Positions 20,101-28,131 of a DNA stretch of 64,000 nucleotides are shown in pieces (the stretch's first letter is position 1; every line of letters starts with the position of its first letter). This DNA comes from a bacterium (GTDB lineage: Bacteria > Zixibacteria > MSB-5A5 > GN15 > FEB-12): assembly GCA_016708025.1 (NCBI GenBank), contig JADJGQ010000001.1, positions 1,422,156 through 1,486,155 of the forward strand, written 5' to 3'. The notes below the pieces were generated by a model. It was not told the origin of the DNA. It made no database searches and was given only the letters and a program-made list of their open reading frames with translations. The translations under genes and the position numbers were made by a program.

Positions 20101-20305
20101 CCTCGATCTTCTTCGTGACATCCGTCTCCATGGATTCGGCGGATGCACCCGGATAGACGGTCTGCACGACCGTGAATGGAAAATCGACATCCGGCATCAT
20201 ATCGACTGAAAGACCGGTGTATGAGAAATAGCCCAGGACGACCAGGGCCAACATCATCATGGTCACGAAAACCGGGCGCCCGACTGAGACATCTGACAGT
20301 TTCAT
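17129..20305 (-). CDS. RND-family efflux transporter, inner-membrane pump (AcrB/HAE1-like)
   Basis: A 1058-residue proton-driven multidrug exporter. It begins with the usual MKLSDVSVGRPVFVTMMM amphipathic start and first helix, followed by the large periplasmic loop with MPDVDFPFTVVQTVYPGAS. TM4 carries the paired acidic residues needed for proton transfer, in GLSLAVGILIDDAIVVMENI (about residue 405). The second half repeats the fold and ends with GLVTKNAILLIDFVKQQRGE and further helices. It lies four bases after the adaptor gene and overlaps bshC by 29 bases. The substrate cannot be told from sequence. Confidence 0.95.
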   Translation of the reverse strand: MKLSDVSVGRPVFVTMMMLALVVLGYFSYTGLSVDMMPDVDFPFTVVQTVYPGASAESMETDVTKKIEDAVNQISGVRHITSQSREGYSLVVVEFHLEKDGMEATNDVREKVAGVRNDLPDEIEEPIVSQYDPTAQPIISIAVSGKRTPKDITEIAKNRIKKRLESVQGVGAVDLIGGSEREILVALDPHRMESRGVTVADIQYAIQAANLEIPGGRVAEASREYLVRVMGRLERVTDFNNVIVKTTNGVPVYLQDIASVHDTTLEQRSLARLDGQPAVSLSVVKQSGANTVEIAAGVEKVLEQLKAELPPDIKMSKVEDNSTFIKDSIHEILFNIQYGMLLAVIVIFLFLLDLRPTIIAGLSIPISLVATFTIMKLLGFTINVLTLLGLSLAVGILIDDAIVVMENIYRHIHMGKSPIKAAMDATKEIGLAVMATTFSIVVVFVPVAFMEGLIGRFFYQFGMTVAFAVVISLFVALTLTPMLSSRWLREGEEEAAYNPRGKGLLARIWGRIFNLLNYWNRAFDWFKPKYESLLASSLRHRWLVMLIAILSFVGSMYLATVIGVEFMTETDQSKMAVTFQTPPGTTLHDTSERAAQIEAAVRNSIPEVIASYVTIGSGNNPVTDGRILFNLSSVTEREISARRLMDSVRVLIAPIPGIKTSVSRGESEGGGDKSIEISVRGEDLSELTRISAELKQIFYRAPGAIDIDDTQEKGKPEFQIRIDRKLAEDLGLSLATIPMTVRALVEGDVVTRFKEGTEEYDVRIRLDEPFRTSADDIGRILVASNKEIPGTKTFLVPLNRVGQLEKSAAIGQYNRYDRQREIKVNANVASDAFAGTVTSAIMTEVATLQVPPGYFVGTVGEQEIMNESFQNIVKSLILAIIFIYLLLASQYESFFDPLSIMLSLPLSMVGAIPALLGQSFSIMSMIGIVLLMGLVTKNAILLIDFVKQQRGEGMGRTEAILKAGPIRLRPILMTTFAMVFGMAPLALGLGPGAELRLSMARAVIGGIISSTLLTLVVVPVMYTLVDDFVGLFKRKEIPKARQIKVEGVVIDSQTDRPF

Positions 20306-20308
20306 GGC

Positions 20309-21346
20309 TTAGCCCTTTGCAGTGGAACTGATAGTCACTTTGAACCCTTCGTCCAGATAATTCTGTCCGAGCGTTACCAGTGTGTCGCCTGGTTTCAGGC
20401 CTTCAAGAATAACAACCCGTCCTTCGAGTTCCGGTCCCAATTTGACTGTCCGCTTTTTGGCGACGCCATTCTCGACGACAAACGCAACATCCTCATTGTC
20501 CAACCGAATGATGGCTCCCCGAGGCACAGCCAACACCTTTGGTAACTCTTGCTCCGTCACCTGAATCTTGACAAACATGCCCGGACTGAACTGGCTCCCT
20601 TCATTGTTTACAAGCGCTTCGACCTGAAAACTCCGGGTTGCCGGATCGGCCGATTCTGCGATCGACACTACTTTCCCCGAAACCGTGTCATGCACGACAT
20701 CCGAGACGATCCGTACATCCGCTCCTTGAGAGATGTAGCGAATGTTGTCGGTATTCACCGCGAATTTCACTCGCAACTTACCCGGTGTCGCCACCACCGC
20801 GAGTTGCTGACCGACATGCACAAAGTCACCATCGCGAACTGAGATCGAGGTCACTGTCCCAGCGATCGGAGTGCGGACATCAACCAATTGGCTAACCGCC
20901 TCGTAATTCGCCTTGGCTACCTCAAACTCCGTCTTGGCGCCATCATACTGAGTCTCGGAGATCGCACCGGATTTGAAGAGATTCTCCATCTTGGTGAAGT
21001 TCTTCTCCGCGTTTCGAAAGACCGAACTCACTTCGTTGAAATTGGCGGTGGGGCCGTTTTTGTCGAGGCTGACGATAACCTGATTGGCCCGGACGGCCTG
21101 ACCTTCCCGCACGGGAACATCAGCGACCGCTTCGGCCAATTTCGCATAGAGGACCGCCTGCTTTTCGCCTTCCAGCGATCCACTAAATGTCCTGACCAAC
21201 CGTTCGTCGGTCGGACCGATTGTCTGTACATTGACAGCTATCGACCGCTCGGTCTGGGTCGCCTTCTGCTCCTCGGAGCAGGAAGTGACCAGAAGCGTCA
21301 ACGCCGCCAGGAGAGCGACTCGGATAATTGCTTTTTGCCCGTTCAT
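20309..21346 (-). CDS. RND efflux periplasmic adaptor (membrane fusion protein) lipoprotein
   Basis: A 345-residue HlyD/AcrA-family adaptor that links the inner-membrane pump to TolC. The N-terminus has a lipobox LLVTSC. A split lipoyl domain flanks a short alpha-hairpin of about 60 residues (FRNAEKNFTKMENLFKSG onward), followed by a beta-barrel (VRDGDFVHVGQQLAVVATPG) and a membrane-proximal domain (LEGLKPGDTLVTLGQNYL). The reading frame could begin at 21376, but the signal peptide begins at the ATG at 21346, four bases after the tolC stop, which is preferred. Confidence 0.93.
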   Translation of the reverse strand: MNGQKAIIRVALLAALTLLVTSCSEEQKATQTERSIAVNVQTIGPTDERLVRTFSGSLEGEKQAVLYAKLAEAVADVPVREGQAVRANQVIVSLDKNGPTANFNEVSSVFRNAEKNFTKMENLFKSGAISETQYDGAKTEFEVAKANYEAVSQLVDVRTPIAGTVTSISVRDGDFVHVGQQLAVVATPGKLRVKFAVNTDNIRYISQGADVRIVSDVVHDTVSGKVVSIAESADPATRSFQVEALVNNEGSQFSPGMFVKIQVTEQELPKVLAVPRGAIIRLDNEDVAFVVENGVAKKRTVKLGPELEGRVVILEGLKPGDTLVTLGQNYLDEGFKVTISSTAKG

Positions 21347-21350
21347 GTCT

Positions 21351-22715
21351 CTATCTCGTTTCTGCACCAATATCAATGGTGGTTGCTCTTTTCAATTCTG
21401 CCTTTGATGTTCTGAAGAAGTAAAGCGCCTGCGCCAGCGAACGGCGGGCATCAGTCAACGCCGCCTGTGCCGACAACACTTCGAGTTGCGTGCCGACTCC
21501 CTGCTGATAACGCAAATTCGCGATCTTCAACCCTTCCTCCGCCTGGGCAATGGTCTCCCGCTGAATATCCAGAGACTTCTTGGCCCGAATGACCTGATCA
21601 TATGCCTGCTCTATCTCAAGACGGACGTCATCTTCCATCTGCGCCTGAGCGATCCGGCTCTTCTCATAGTCGGCGCGGCGATATGCCACCTGGCTCGACC
21701 GATTGAAACCATCGAAAATCTTAAAATTGAGAGAAAGCCCAAGAGTTGATGACTTACTGACATTGTTGTCGAGCTGCCAGATATCCGATGACGACCTGGT
21801 ATCGTAAGTATACGATGCATCCAGCGACGGCCAGTAATCCGCCTTGGCTATCCCGATCGCCTTCTTGGTGATGCCGGTGAGAGTGGTCGAGGCCCGCATT
21901 TCCGGACGATTCTGCAATCCAATATCCAGCATCTGATCCAAATTTGGGATTGACGCCAGCGATGTATCCATCACATCCTCGATAAGGATGACCGAATCTC
22001 GCAACGGCAGGCCGATAAACGACTTCATCCGCTTTTCGGCCAGTTCCAGGTCGGATTCCGCCTGGAGAATCTGTGGTTCCAGATTAGCGTTCTCTACTCG
22101 CGCGCGTAGTAATTCGTACTCGGAGACTACCCCCTGCCCATACTGCTTTTCTACTACCTCAAGGTTGTATGAGGTCGCCTCATGTGCCTTGCGCAGAGTC
22201 TCTAAAACTGATCGCTGGAAGATCGCCCCGTAGAACAGCAGATCCGCGTTGTAACGTACCACATTCTCGACAGCCTTCAGATTTGACTCGGAATAGTCTC
22301 GGTACAGCTTTGCGATCTGCCAGGCGGTCAGTACCTTCCCCCCCTCCCAGATTGACTGCTTCACCGAAAGCGCATATCCGAAATTATGCTTGTAGGAGGT
22401 CTGCAATTCCTGCGTCTCTCCACCAAAGGAAACAAACATCTTCGGGATTGTGAAATTTCTCGCATACGAACTCGAAAAATTGATGTCCGGGAATACCCCT
22501 GCACGCGCGGAGGTAACCTGTGTGCGAGCCTGCTCCAGATCCTGCTGAGCAGAGAGGTATTGTCGATTAAAAGTCGCCGCCCGTTGCCGAACGTCGTCAA
22601 TGGTCAATGCAGTCTCCGCCGCACTCACCCAACTTGCAGTAGCCAGTACTATGAGTGCTGCAACCGCCGCTGCCCATGACCCATGTGAACCGAATTGTCG
22701 AAGTCTGTCGTTCAT
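21351..22715 (-). CDS. TolC-family outer-membrane efflux protein
   Basis: A 454-residue TolC-like channel subunit. A signal peptide ending near SWVSA precedes the mature sequence AETALTIDDVRQRAATFN. The two long alpha-helical hairpins are recognisable as heptad-like stretches, e.g. LEQARTQVTSARAGVFPDI and ILQAESDLELAEKRMKSFI, with the second repeat around KSLDIQRETIAQAEEGLKIA. It forms the outer-membrane duct of the tripartite pump encoded with it. It begins 29 bases after tetR and is followed immediately by the adaptor gene. Confidence 0.94.
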   Translation of the reverse strand: MNDRLRQFGSHGSWAAAVAALIVLATASWVSAAETALTIDDVRQRAATFNRQYLSAQQDLEQARTQVTSARAGVFPDINFSSSYARNFTIPKMFVSFGGETQELQTSYKHNFGYALSVKQSIWEGGKVLTAWQIAKLYRDYSESNLKAVENVVRYNADLLFYGAIFQRSVLETLRKAHEATSYNLEVVEKQYGQGVVSEYELLRARVENANLEPQILQAESDLELAEKRMKSFIGLPLRDSVILIEDVMDTSLASIPNLDQMLDIGLQNRPEMRASTTLTGITKKAIGIAKADYWPSLDASYTYDTRSSSDIWQLDNNVSKSSTLGLSLNFKIFDGFNRSSQVAYRRADYEKSRIAQAQMEDDVRLEIEQAYDQVIRAKKSLDIQRETIAQAEEGLKIANLRYQQGVGTQLEVLSAQAALTDARRSLAQALYFFRTSKAELKRATTIDIGAETR

Positions 22716-22744
22716 ATATCTTCACCCTGTCGAGTCTGAAATTC

Positions 22745-23341
22745 TTATCCCTTAGCCGGCTGGTACATACCTTCGAACATCCGGCGAACCAGCTTCATCT
22801 GGATCGCGTCATCCATACTGTCCCTATTAAACACTCGTCGCCCGGCGATTCCGTCGCACAAGGCAAAAATCAGTACTACGAGCTGCTGTAATTCGTCTGC
22901 GCTCACCTTGGTACCGACGTCCAGGTGCTTAAGCACATACTCTATTTTCTGGTTATGTTCGTCCCGGATATACTTGCGAATCCGCGGAAGGCGCATCCCC
23001 TGAACCCAGATATCCATGATCGTGCGGAATTCGTTCGGCTTGGTTGCTTTGGTGTGACAGATCACCAATTCGACGATCTGCAAGGGGGTGAGTGGGGTCG
23101 GAAGCGATTGCAGGGCCAACAGAAACTGGTTGCTCATCTGCTTGACCAGCGCCAGCAGGATATCTTCCTTGCTCTTGAAATGGAAGTAGAGTGCCCCCTT
23201 GGTCAGTCCTGCATTGAGGGCGATCTCTTCTGTCGATGTCCCCGGGTACCCCTTCTCTGTGAACAACTTGCGGGCCGATGCCAGCAGCTGCTCGCGGCGC
23301 TGCTCGGCCGGCATTTTCGGGCTTTGCTTTATCTTGGCCAT
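22745..23341 (-). CDS. TetR/AcrR-family transcriptional regulator
   Basis: A 198-residue one-component repressor. The N-terminal helix-turn-helix is typical: RREQLLASARKLFTEKGYPG, then TSTEEIALNAGLTKGALYFH and FKSKEDILLALV. The C-terminal ligand-binding domain is less conserved and has no recognisable ligand signature. It is the first gene of the run tetR-tolC-adaptor-RND-bshC-bshA-bshB1. Two near-identical palindromic sites overlap the promoter in front of it (23392-23433), which points to autorepression and control of the whole operon. Confidence 0.95.
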   Translation of the reverse strand: MAKIKQSPKMPAEQRREQLLASARKLFTEKGYPGTSTEEIALNAGLTKGALYFHFKSKEDILLALVKQMSNQFLLALQSLPTPLTPLQIVELVICHTKATKPNEFRTIMDIWVQGMRLPRIRKYIRDEHNQKIEYVLKHLDVGTKVSADELQQLVVLIFALCDGIAGRRVFNRDSMDDAIQMKLVRRMFEGMYQPAKG

Positions 23342-23391
23342 CGATCCATCCTGTCTCGTTGCGGTCCTGCCCGCGCAGGCCCGGCCTCATC

Positions 23392-23438
23392 TACCTACCG
23401 ATCGGTATCTAACATATACCTACCGGTCGGTATGTCAA
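23392..23438 (-). promoter_or_regulatory. Promoter with two TetR-type operators ahead of the efflux-bacillithiol operon
   Basis: On the minus strand a perfect -35 TTGACA (plus 23433-23438) is followed after 16 bases by a -10 TATGTT (plus 23411-23416). A 17-base sequence TACCTACCG(A/G)TCGGTAT occurs twice in direct orientation, at 23392-23408 and 23417-23433, 25 bases apart. Each contains the palindrome TACCGATCGGTA or TACCGGTCGGTA. One copy fills the -35/-10 spacer and the other covers the start-site region, the expected layout for a TetR repressor. Confidence 0.8.
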
Positions 23439-23473
23439 GACTTATAACGGAAGAATGGACAAAAAAGTTTAGT

Positions 23474-24442
23474 TTAAAACCACTTTTTCTTACGGAAATA
23501 GATAAGCTGACCGATCATGCTGCCAAAGATCACGGCCAGCGCCAACGGATACCCAAGACTCCAGTCGAGTTCGGGCATGCTGGCGAAGTTCATGCCCCAC
23601 AAAGAGGCAAGCAAGGTCGGCGGCACAAAAATAGCGGTCAGAACAGTCAGGAAGCGGATCACGTCGTTGGTGCGAGCCTGAACAGAGGAGTAGTGGATTT
23701 CCAAAGAAGAGTTTAGTAGTTCTCTATGGGTGTCAGCGGTATCATTGATTCGGATCAAATGGTCGTGAATATCCGAAAAGTACGGCACCAACGGCTGCGA
23801 GATCATGGTGTAATGCTGACGGCTAAGCTGGGCCACGATCTCTTTCTGCGGCAAAACAATTCTCTTGAGCTGAACGATATCCCGGCGCAAAGCGAAGATC
23901 GACTTCAGCGTATCTTCGTCGGCGCTCCCCAAAACATCATCTTCAACCTGGTCGACCTCGTACTCAAAAACGTCGAGAATGCCATTGTAGTTATCCACGA
24001 CCGTATCGATCATCGCGTGGAACAGGTAATCCGCGCCGCGTGATAACAGCCGCTCATCGCGCTCGGCCCGGCTATACAGATAATCAAAGATCCGGTGCTC
24101 ATCGTAATGGACAGTCACCAGTGTGTTTTTGCTCAGGAAGAAGTCCAGCTCCATGATCTTCAGCCCCTCTTCCCTGCCTACATAGTCGACCACCTGGAAC
24201 ACCAGGAAGAGGTAACGGTCGTAGTCGTCGATCTTGGTCCGCGGCTTTTCCGAGATAACGTCTTCGATCGCCAGCGGGTGAAATTTGAAGTCATGGGTCA
24301 GAACAAAGGATTCCTGATCCGACGGCTTGCACATGTCCACCCAGAGCAAAGCCCCTGGAACACTGGCGAGACGGTCGAAATCAGCCACCCCTTCAAGTAC
24401 CTCAACCCCTTCATTCGGGAGATAGTAGAATGACCGGATCAT
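23474..24442 (-). CDS. corA: CorA-family magnesium/divalent cation transporter
   Basis: A 322-residue pentameric metal-ion channel subunit. The N-terminal two-thirds is the cytoplasmic alpha/beta funnel domain, followed by a long stalk helix and two C-terminal transmembrane helices. The signature GMN (283-285, in WGMNFASMPELDW) lies between the helices, and the C-terminus is basic (YFRKKKWF). It overlaps the upstream flippase-like gene by an ATGA junction at 24439-24442. Mg2+ is the usual substrate; Co2+ or Ni2+ transport is also known in the family. Confidence 0.95.
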   Translation of the reverse strand: MIRSFYYLPNEGVEVLEGVADFDRLASVPGALLWVDMCKPSDQESFVLTHDFKFHPLAIEDVISEKPRTKIDDYDRYLFLVFQVVDYVGREEGLKIMELDFFLSKNTLVTVHYDEHRIFDYLYSRAERDERLLSRGADYLFHAMIDTVVDNYNGILDVFEYEVDQVEDDVLGSADEDTLKSIFALRRDIVQLKRIVLPQKEIVAQLSRQHYTMISQPLVPYFSDIHDHLIRINDTADTHRELLNSSLEIHYSSVQARTNDVIRFLTVLTAIFVPPTLLASLWGMNFASMPELDWSLGYPLALAVIFGSMIGQLIYFRKKKWF

Positions 24443-25491
24443 ACTTTCTCCTCCTCAGTGACATCCTTGTCGGCGGCGAGGGTATCCAGCACTGAGCTGT
24501 CCGGTTGTTGCGACGCTTTTGCTTTCAGTTCGCGAAGCGAGATCTTCTCAAGATGGAAGAAGATCGACCCCATCGTTACGATCGGGAGGAGATCCATCAG
24601 GTGCAGTGAAAGCGCAAACAGAACGGCATCAGTCCGTCCGATCGAAAACGCCGCCAACGAAGTACTGACGGCAAACTCGAAAGTCCCGGCATTACCGGGA
24701 GTCAGTGGCACCATCAGGACGATCGTATTGATGATCATAATAGCGGCGGCCGCGGCGATCGGGAGGTCAAAGCCGAATGATTCATACAGGAACCAGATCA
24801 CCATCATGTGAGCCGCCCATGAAGCGAGCGAATAAATGACCGACCCGACCATATGCTGGCTCGAGCGGATCAGCATGATCCCTTTAGTGAACGACCGGAC
24901 AAACTTCTTCAGGCCGATATAGACGCCCGGCCATCGGTGGGCCAGCTTACGGCGCGCAAACTCCTCGATCCGGGACTGCTTGCTCGTTATAAGATAGAGA
25001 CCCGCCAACAGCACCGCAGTCGCACCTGCCAGGATGTAGCTGAGGAATCGATACTCTTCCGGAAAAGCAAACGCCAATGAGGTGAAGAAAATGAAGATGA
25101 TCAGGCTGAGTGCATCAAATAGCACCTCAAGCACGATCGTTGAGAATATATACGTCTTGCGCAATGCCAGCTTGTTCGAGAAAAGAAACAGCCTCCCGAC
25201 CTGACCGGTCAACACGGGCATCACCATGTTCAGCACTTGCCCGGCGGAGTAAAGACAGGTCCCTTTGACCCAGGGCAATGGCACTTGGCGGGTGATCATC
25301 ATGCGCCAGCGCACTGCGCGCAGGATGATAAAAACAAAAGCGGAGATGATTGCCGGGAGGAGATAGTGGTAGTTGACGCGGCCGGCAAGTTCCTGAATTT
25401 CGGCCCACCTGATATCTTTGACGCAATACGCCAGCAACCCGATCGCAATGATCGTGCCCCACATCTGCTTGTTGGTCAGGAACTTCTTCAT
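24439..25491 (-). CDS. Lysylphosphatidylglycerol synthase TM-region / UPF0104 flippase-like membrane protein
   Basis: A 350-residue polytopic protein with about eight hydrophobic helices and the signature of the lysylphosphatidylglycerol synthase transmembrane family: RAVRWRMMITRQVPLPWVKG, then VTGQVGRLFLFSNKLALRKT (here LTGQVGRL), and NTIVLMVPLTPGNAGTFEFA. Members without the synthase domain are thought to flip lipids or carry lipid-linked substrates; the substrate here is unknown. It has its own promoter (25524-25552) and shares the transcript with corA. Confidence 0.85.
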   Translation of the reverse strand: MKKFLTNKQMWGTIIAIGLLAYCVKDIRWAEIQELAGRVNYHYLLPAIISAFVFIILRAVRWRMMITRQVPLPWVKGTCLYSAGQVLNMVMPVLTGQVGRLFLFSNKLALRKTYIFSTIVLEVLFDALSLIIFIFFTSLAFAFPEEYRFLSYILAGATAVLLAGLYLITSKQSRIEEFARRKLAHRWPGVYIGLKKFVRSFTKGIMLIRSSQHMVGSVIYSLASWAAHMMVIWFLYESFGFDLPIAAAAAIMIINTIVLMVPLTPGNAGTFEFAVSTSLAAFSIGRTDAVLFALSLHLMDLLPIVTMGSIFFHLEKISLRELKAKASQQPDSSVLDTLAADKDVTEEEKV

Positions 25492-25523
25492 AGCCGGCCT
25501 ACCCCGTTTTGGGCATAACGGGT

Positions 25524-25552
25524 AAGATAGGCGGCCACTATAGGAGTGTCAA
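25524..25552 (-). promoter_or_regulatory. Sigma70-like promoter for the flippase-corA pair
   Basis: On the minus strand, TTGACA (plus 25547-25552), a 17-base spacer and TATCTT (plus 25524-25529). The predicted start is about 25 bases before the ATG at 25491. A GGGGTAGG stretch just before the start codon could serve as the ribosome site. Confidence 0.7.
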
Positions 25553-25585
25553 CCGAAGAAAGCCCGGATTCAAGGTGATAACCGA

Positions 25586-26335
25586 TTACACTTCAGCCAG
25601 TAAGCTCTTTTGGACCCAGCCCCGCCGCTGGTTTTCGAAGATGACGTCATAATAGTCGCCGGATTCACCCGCGATTCGCACCACCAACCCCGGTTCCCCC
25701 TGGAACTCAAGCCCCGCCGACTCAACCGGCCCGGAGAGCACGTTCACCTCTTCCCCGACCACCACCGCCCAACGTGTCACGAAATCGTGATGGTATTTGT
25801 AAGAGGTAAGGATGGAGCTACATACCAGCAGGATCAGAACAAAGATGATAGCCGGCTTCAATGCCGAATGCAGCCCCCCCATCCCAAATCGAATGATCAG
25901 GAGCACGACTAGCAGGATAAAGATGATCGAGGACAGCCAGGCCAGACTATTCAGGCGAAATGGTGAAACGATCGATTCAAACAGAGAATTGATCGGATTA
26001 AGCTGGACCCCCTCAAGTTGCACGGTCGCCAGGCTCCGGGCGAATTCAAGATTCCCTTTGATATCCTGATCAGCCGGGTCCAGTCGTCTCGCCTTGAGAT
26101 AGTAAAGTACCGCATGTCCCAGATCGCCATTCTTGAAATAGGCATTCCCCAGATTGTAGTATAGAGGAGCTGATTCCAGACCCGATTGCGCCGCTCGCGT
26201 GTAAGCTTCGATCGCTTTGGTGAAGTCTTTCTCCTGGAAGAAAGTGTTCCCTTGGGCAAAGTCGTCCGCGGGAGCCGCCTGGATCGCAACGGCCAGCAGC
26301 AATCCGATGGAAACGAACATCAATAACTTACGCAA
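25586..26335 (-). CDS. batE: BatE: TPR and SH3-like aerotolerance operon protein
   Basis: A 249-residue protein with a signal sequence, two or three TPR repeats (FAQGNTFFQEKDFTKAIEAY, then YYNLGNAYFKNGDLGHAVLY), two transmembrane helices near residues 133-178, and a C-terminal bacterial SH3-like domain (VVVGEEVNVLSGPVESAG to RRGWVQKSLL). This is the usual BatE layout. It ends the Bat operon and overlaps batD by eight bases. The Bat proteins are implicated in envelope stress and aerotolerance, but their biochemical role is not settled. Confidence 0.9.
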   Translation of the reverse strand: MRKLLMFVSIGLLLAVAIQAAPADDFAQGNTFFQEKDFTKAIEAYTRAAQSGLESAPLYYNLGNAYFKNGDLGHAVLYYLKARRLDPADQDIKGNLEFARSLATVQLEGVQLNPINSLFESIVSPFRLNSLAWLSSIIFILLVVLLIIRFGMGGLHSALKPAIIFVLILLVCSSILTSYKYHHDFVTRWAVVVGEEVNVLSGPVESAGLEFQGEPGLVVRIAGESGDYYDVIFENQRRGWVQKSLLAEV

Positions 26336-28130
26336 AGCGGACCCCCTCGATCTTCACCATGACAGCTTCGGCTTTGCCAAGCGCTGCGTCCATATCCTGT
26401 TGACTCAGATTTGCCGGGGCAAATCGGGCAAAGTCACACTGTTTGAGTAGCCCAAGAGTATCAGCGATCAACTCTGGGTTCGCTTTCCGTTCCCGCAGAA
26501 GTTCCGCGATCATGTCGCTGGTCAGACCATTGGGCGAGATATTCAGCTTGTCGGCGACATACTGCATGAAAGCCAGACTCAACTCACCATAGAACTCCCG
26601 AATCGATTCCGGGCGCGCCAGAGATTTCGCTTTGGCAAGACGCTTTCTTGCCTGCGACGATGCTCCGCGTGCGCGAGCCAGGCCGACGTTTGAGGCCAGC
26701 ATCTCCTTCCGCTTCCGCGCGAAGATCATCCCGGCCAGAACCAATACCGGAATACCATTCACTGCCAGATAAAGCGGACTGAACAGAATCACCTCACCCG
26801 CCTGCTTGAGCTCGCCGGGATCCTGCTTGATAAACCGGATATCCTGTGCCTGAGTACCGACCGTCACCGATGGTCCCGCAAAGGGAACGTCCGGCGACGC
26901 TACATATCCTTCCGGTTTCACCACCGAAAGCGAGATCGGTTGCGTCCTCAGCACCTGGTACTTGTTGGTTTTAGGATCGAAATAGTTGAAACTGAGCGCC
27001 GGGATCTGGAGCATTCCCGGACGTTTCGGGACAAAGACCTCTTCGTATATCTTGGTCCCCCCGATCTTGTCGTCAACCTTTGTAACGTTTTCATTGCTGG
27101 CGGCACGATAGACCCTAAAATCGTTTGACTCCGCGATCATTGGCTCGCCGACCGATTTGATATTGCCGACTCCACTGATTTTGACTCGAACTGTCACCGG
27201 CTGATTTAGCTCAACCTCTGTTTTGTCGGCTGAGGCGGAGATCTCGAATTTCCCTACCGTACCTGTAAAGTCTTCCGGCTTTCCTTCGGCTGGAAGTGGC
27301 TTGACATTGATCTTGATCGGCTCCGATCGAACCGCGATCTGTTGCCCTTGTGGGAAGAGATCGCCAAACATATCAAACGGATCTCTCCGCGCATTGCGAG
27401 CTGCAACAGTCGTCGTTATAGCCGCTTTGCCAATCGTCAACTCGCCGGTCTGCGTCGGGAAAAGCGCATACTTTCGCTCGATCACCCGATAGTTGCGATT
27501 ATTGATTCGCTGGAAATACGGCGCGCTGTTCCCCACTACTTCGGTCCAGAAGCCGGTAGTCGCCGGTTCGTCCAACTGTGGACTGCTGTAGTACTGCACG
27601 GCGATATAGAACTTCAGCGTCAGGGTCACCTGCTCGCTCACATACGGATTCTTTTTGTCGATCAGGGCTTCCAGAAAATAGTCTTTGTTTCCGCCCTGTC
27701 CGTCGACGGCACGGTCTTCAAGTTTTGGCGATGTTGCCTGGCGTTTGTTTTGCACCACCAACAGCACACTGTTACCAACTACCTTTTTCCCGTTGACTGT
27801 CACCGATATTCCCTGGATCGGGAATGAGCCGGGCTTCTGCGGAAGCAACAGGTACCGATATGCCACCGATGCTGAGACCTGGCCGTTGACAATACTCACA
27901 CTACTCGATCTACCCTGAGAGTAAATCTCAAAACTGGGAAGCGACGGTATTTCGACTTCCGGCACATTCTGGCTCGAGCCGGAGACTGTGACTTCGAGCG
28001 TTGTCTGTTCATCGAGACCAACCGTGTCCGGGTGCAGGGCCACTTGCACCTGCAGGTCGGCTTGCACAGCCAGCACCGAGGTCGAGCAGATCAGGAGACA
28101 GAGCAATGTGCAGAAGCGAATCAGCCTCAT
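26328..28130 (-). CDS. batD: BatD: aerotolerance protein with Ig-like domains and one membrane anchor
   Basis: A 600-residue BatD (oxygen-tolerance family). After a signal peptide ending near SVLA, several beta-rich domains follow, with typical phrases VALHPDTVGLDEQTTLEVTV, QVTLTLKFYIAV and KTEVELNQPVTVRVKISGVG. A membrane helix (LYLAVNGIPVLVLAGMIFA) lies near residue 485, and a helical C-terminal cytoplasmic domain follows. The frame could begin at 28205, but AAGGA precedes the ATG at 28130, which lies just past the batC stop. It ends by overlapping batE. Confidence 0.9.
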   Translation of the reverse strand: MRLIRFCTLLCLLICSTSVLAVQADLQVQVALHPDTVGLDEQTTLEVTVSGSSQNVPEVEIPSLPSFEIYSQGRSSSVSIVNGQVSASVAYRYLLLPQKPGSFPIQGISVTVNGKKVVGNSVLLVVQNKRQATSPKLEDRAVDGQGGNKDYFLEALIDKKNPYVSEQVTLTLKFYIAVQYYSSPQLDEPATTGFWTEVVGNSAPYFQRINNRNYRVIERKYALFPTQTGELTIGKAAITTTVAARNARRDPFDMFGDLFPQGQQIAVRSEPIKINVKPLPAEGKPEDFTGTVGKFEISASADKTEVELNQPVTVRVKISGVGNIKSVGEPMIAESNDFRVYRAASNENVTKVDDKIGGTKIYEEVFVPKRPGMLQIPALSFNYFDPKTNKYQVLRTQPISLSVVKPEGYVASPDVPFAGPSVTVGTQAQDIRFIKQDPGELKQAGEVILFSPLYLAVNGIPVLVLAGMIFARKRKEMLASNVGLARARGASSQARKRLAKAKSLARPESIREFYGELSLAFMQYVADKLNISPNGLTSDMIAELLRERKANPELIADTLGLLKQCDFARFAPANLSQQDMDAALGKAEAVMVKIEGVRFA

Positions 28131-28131
28131 C

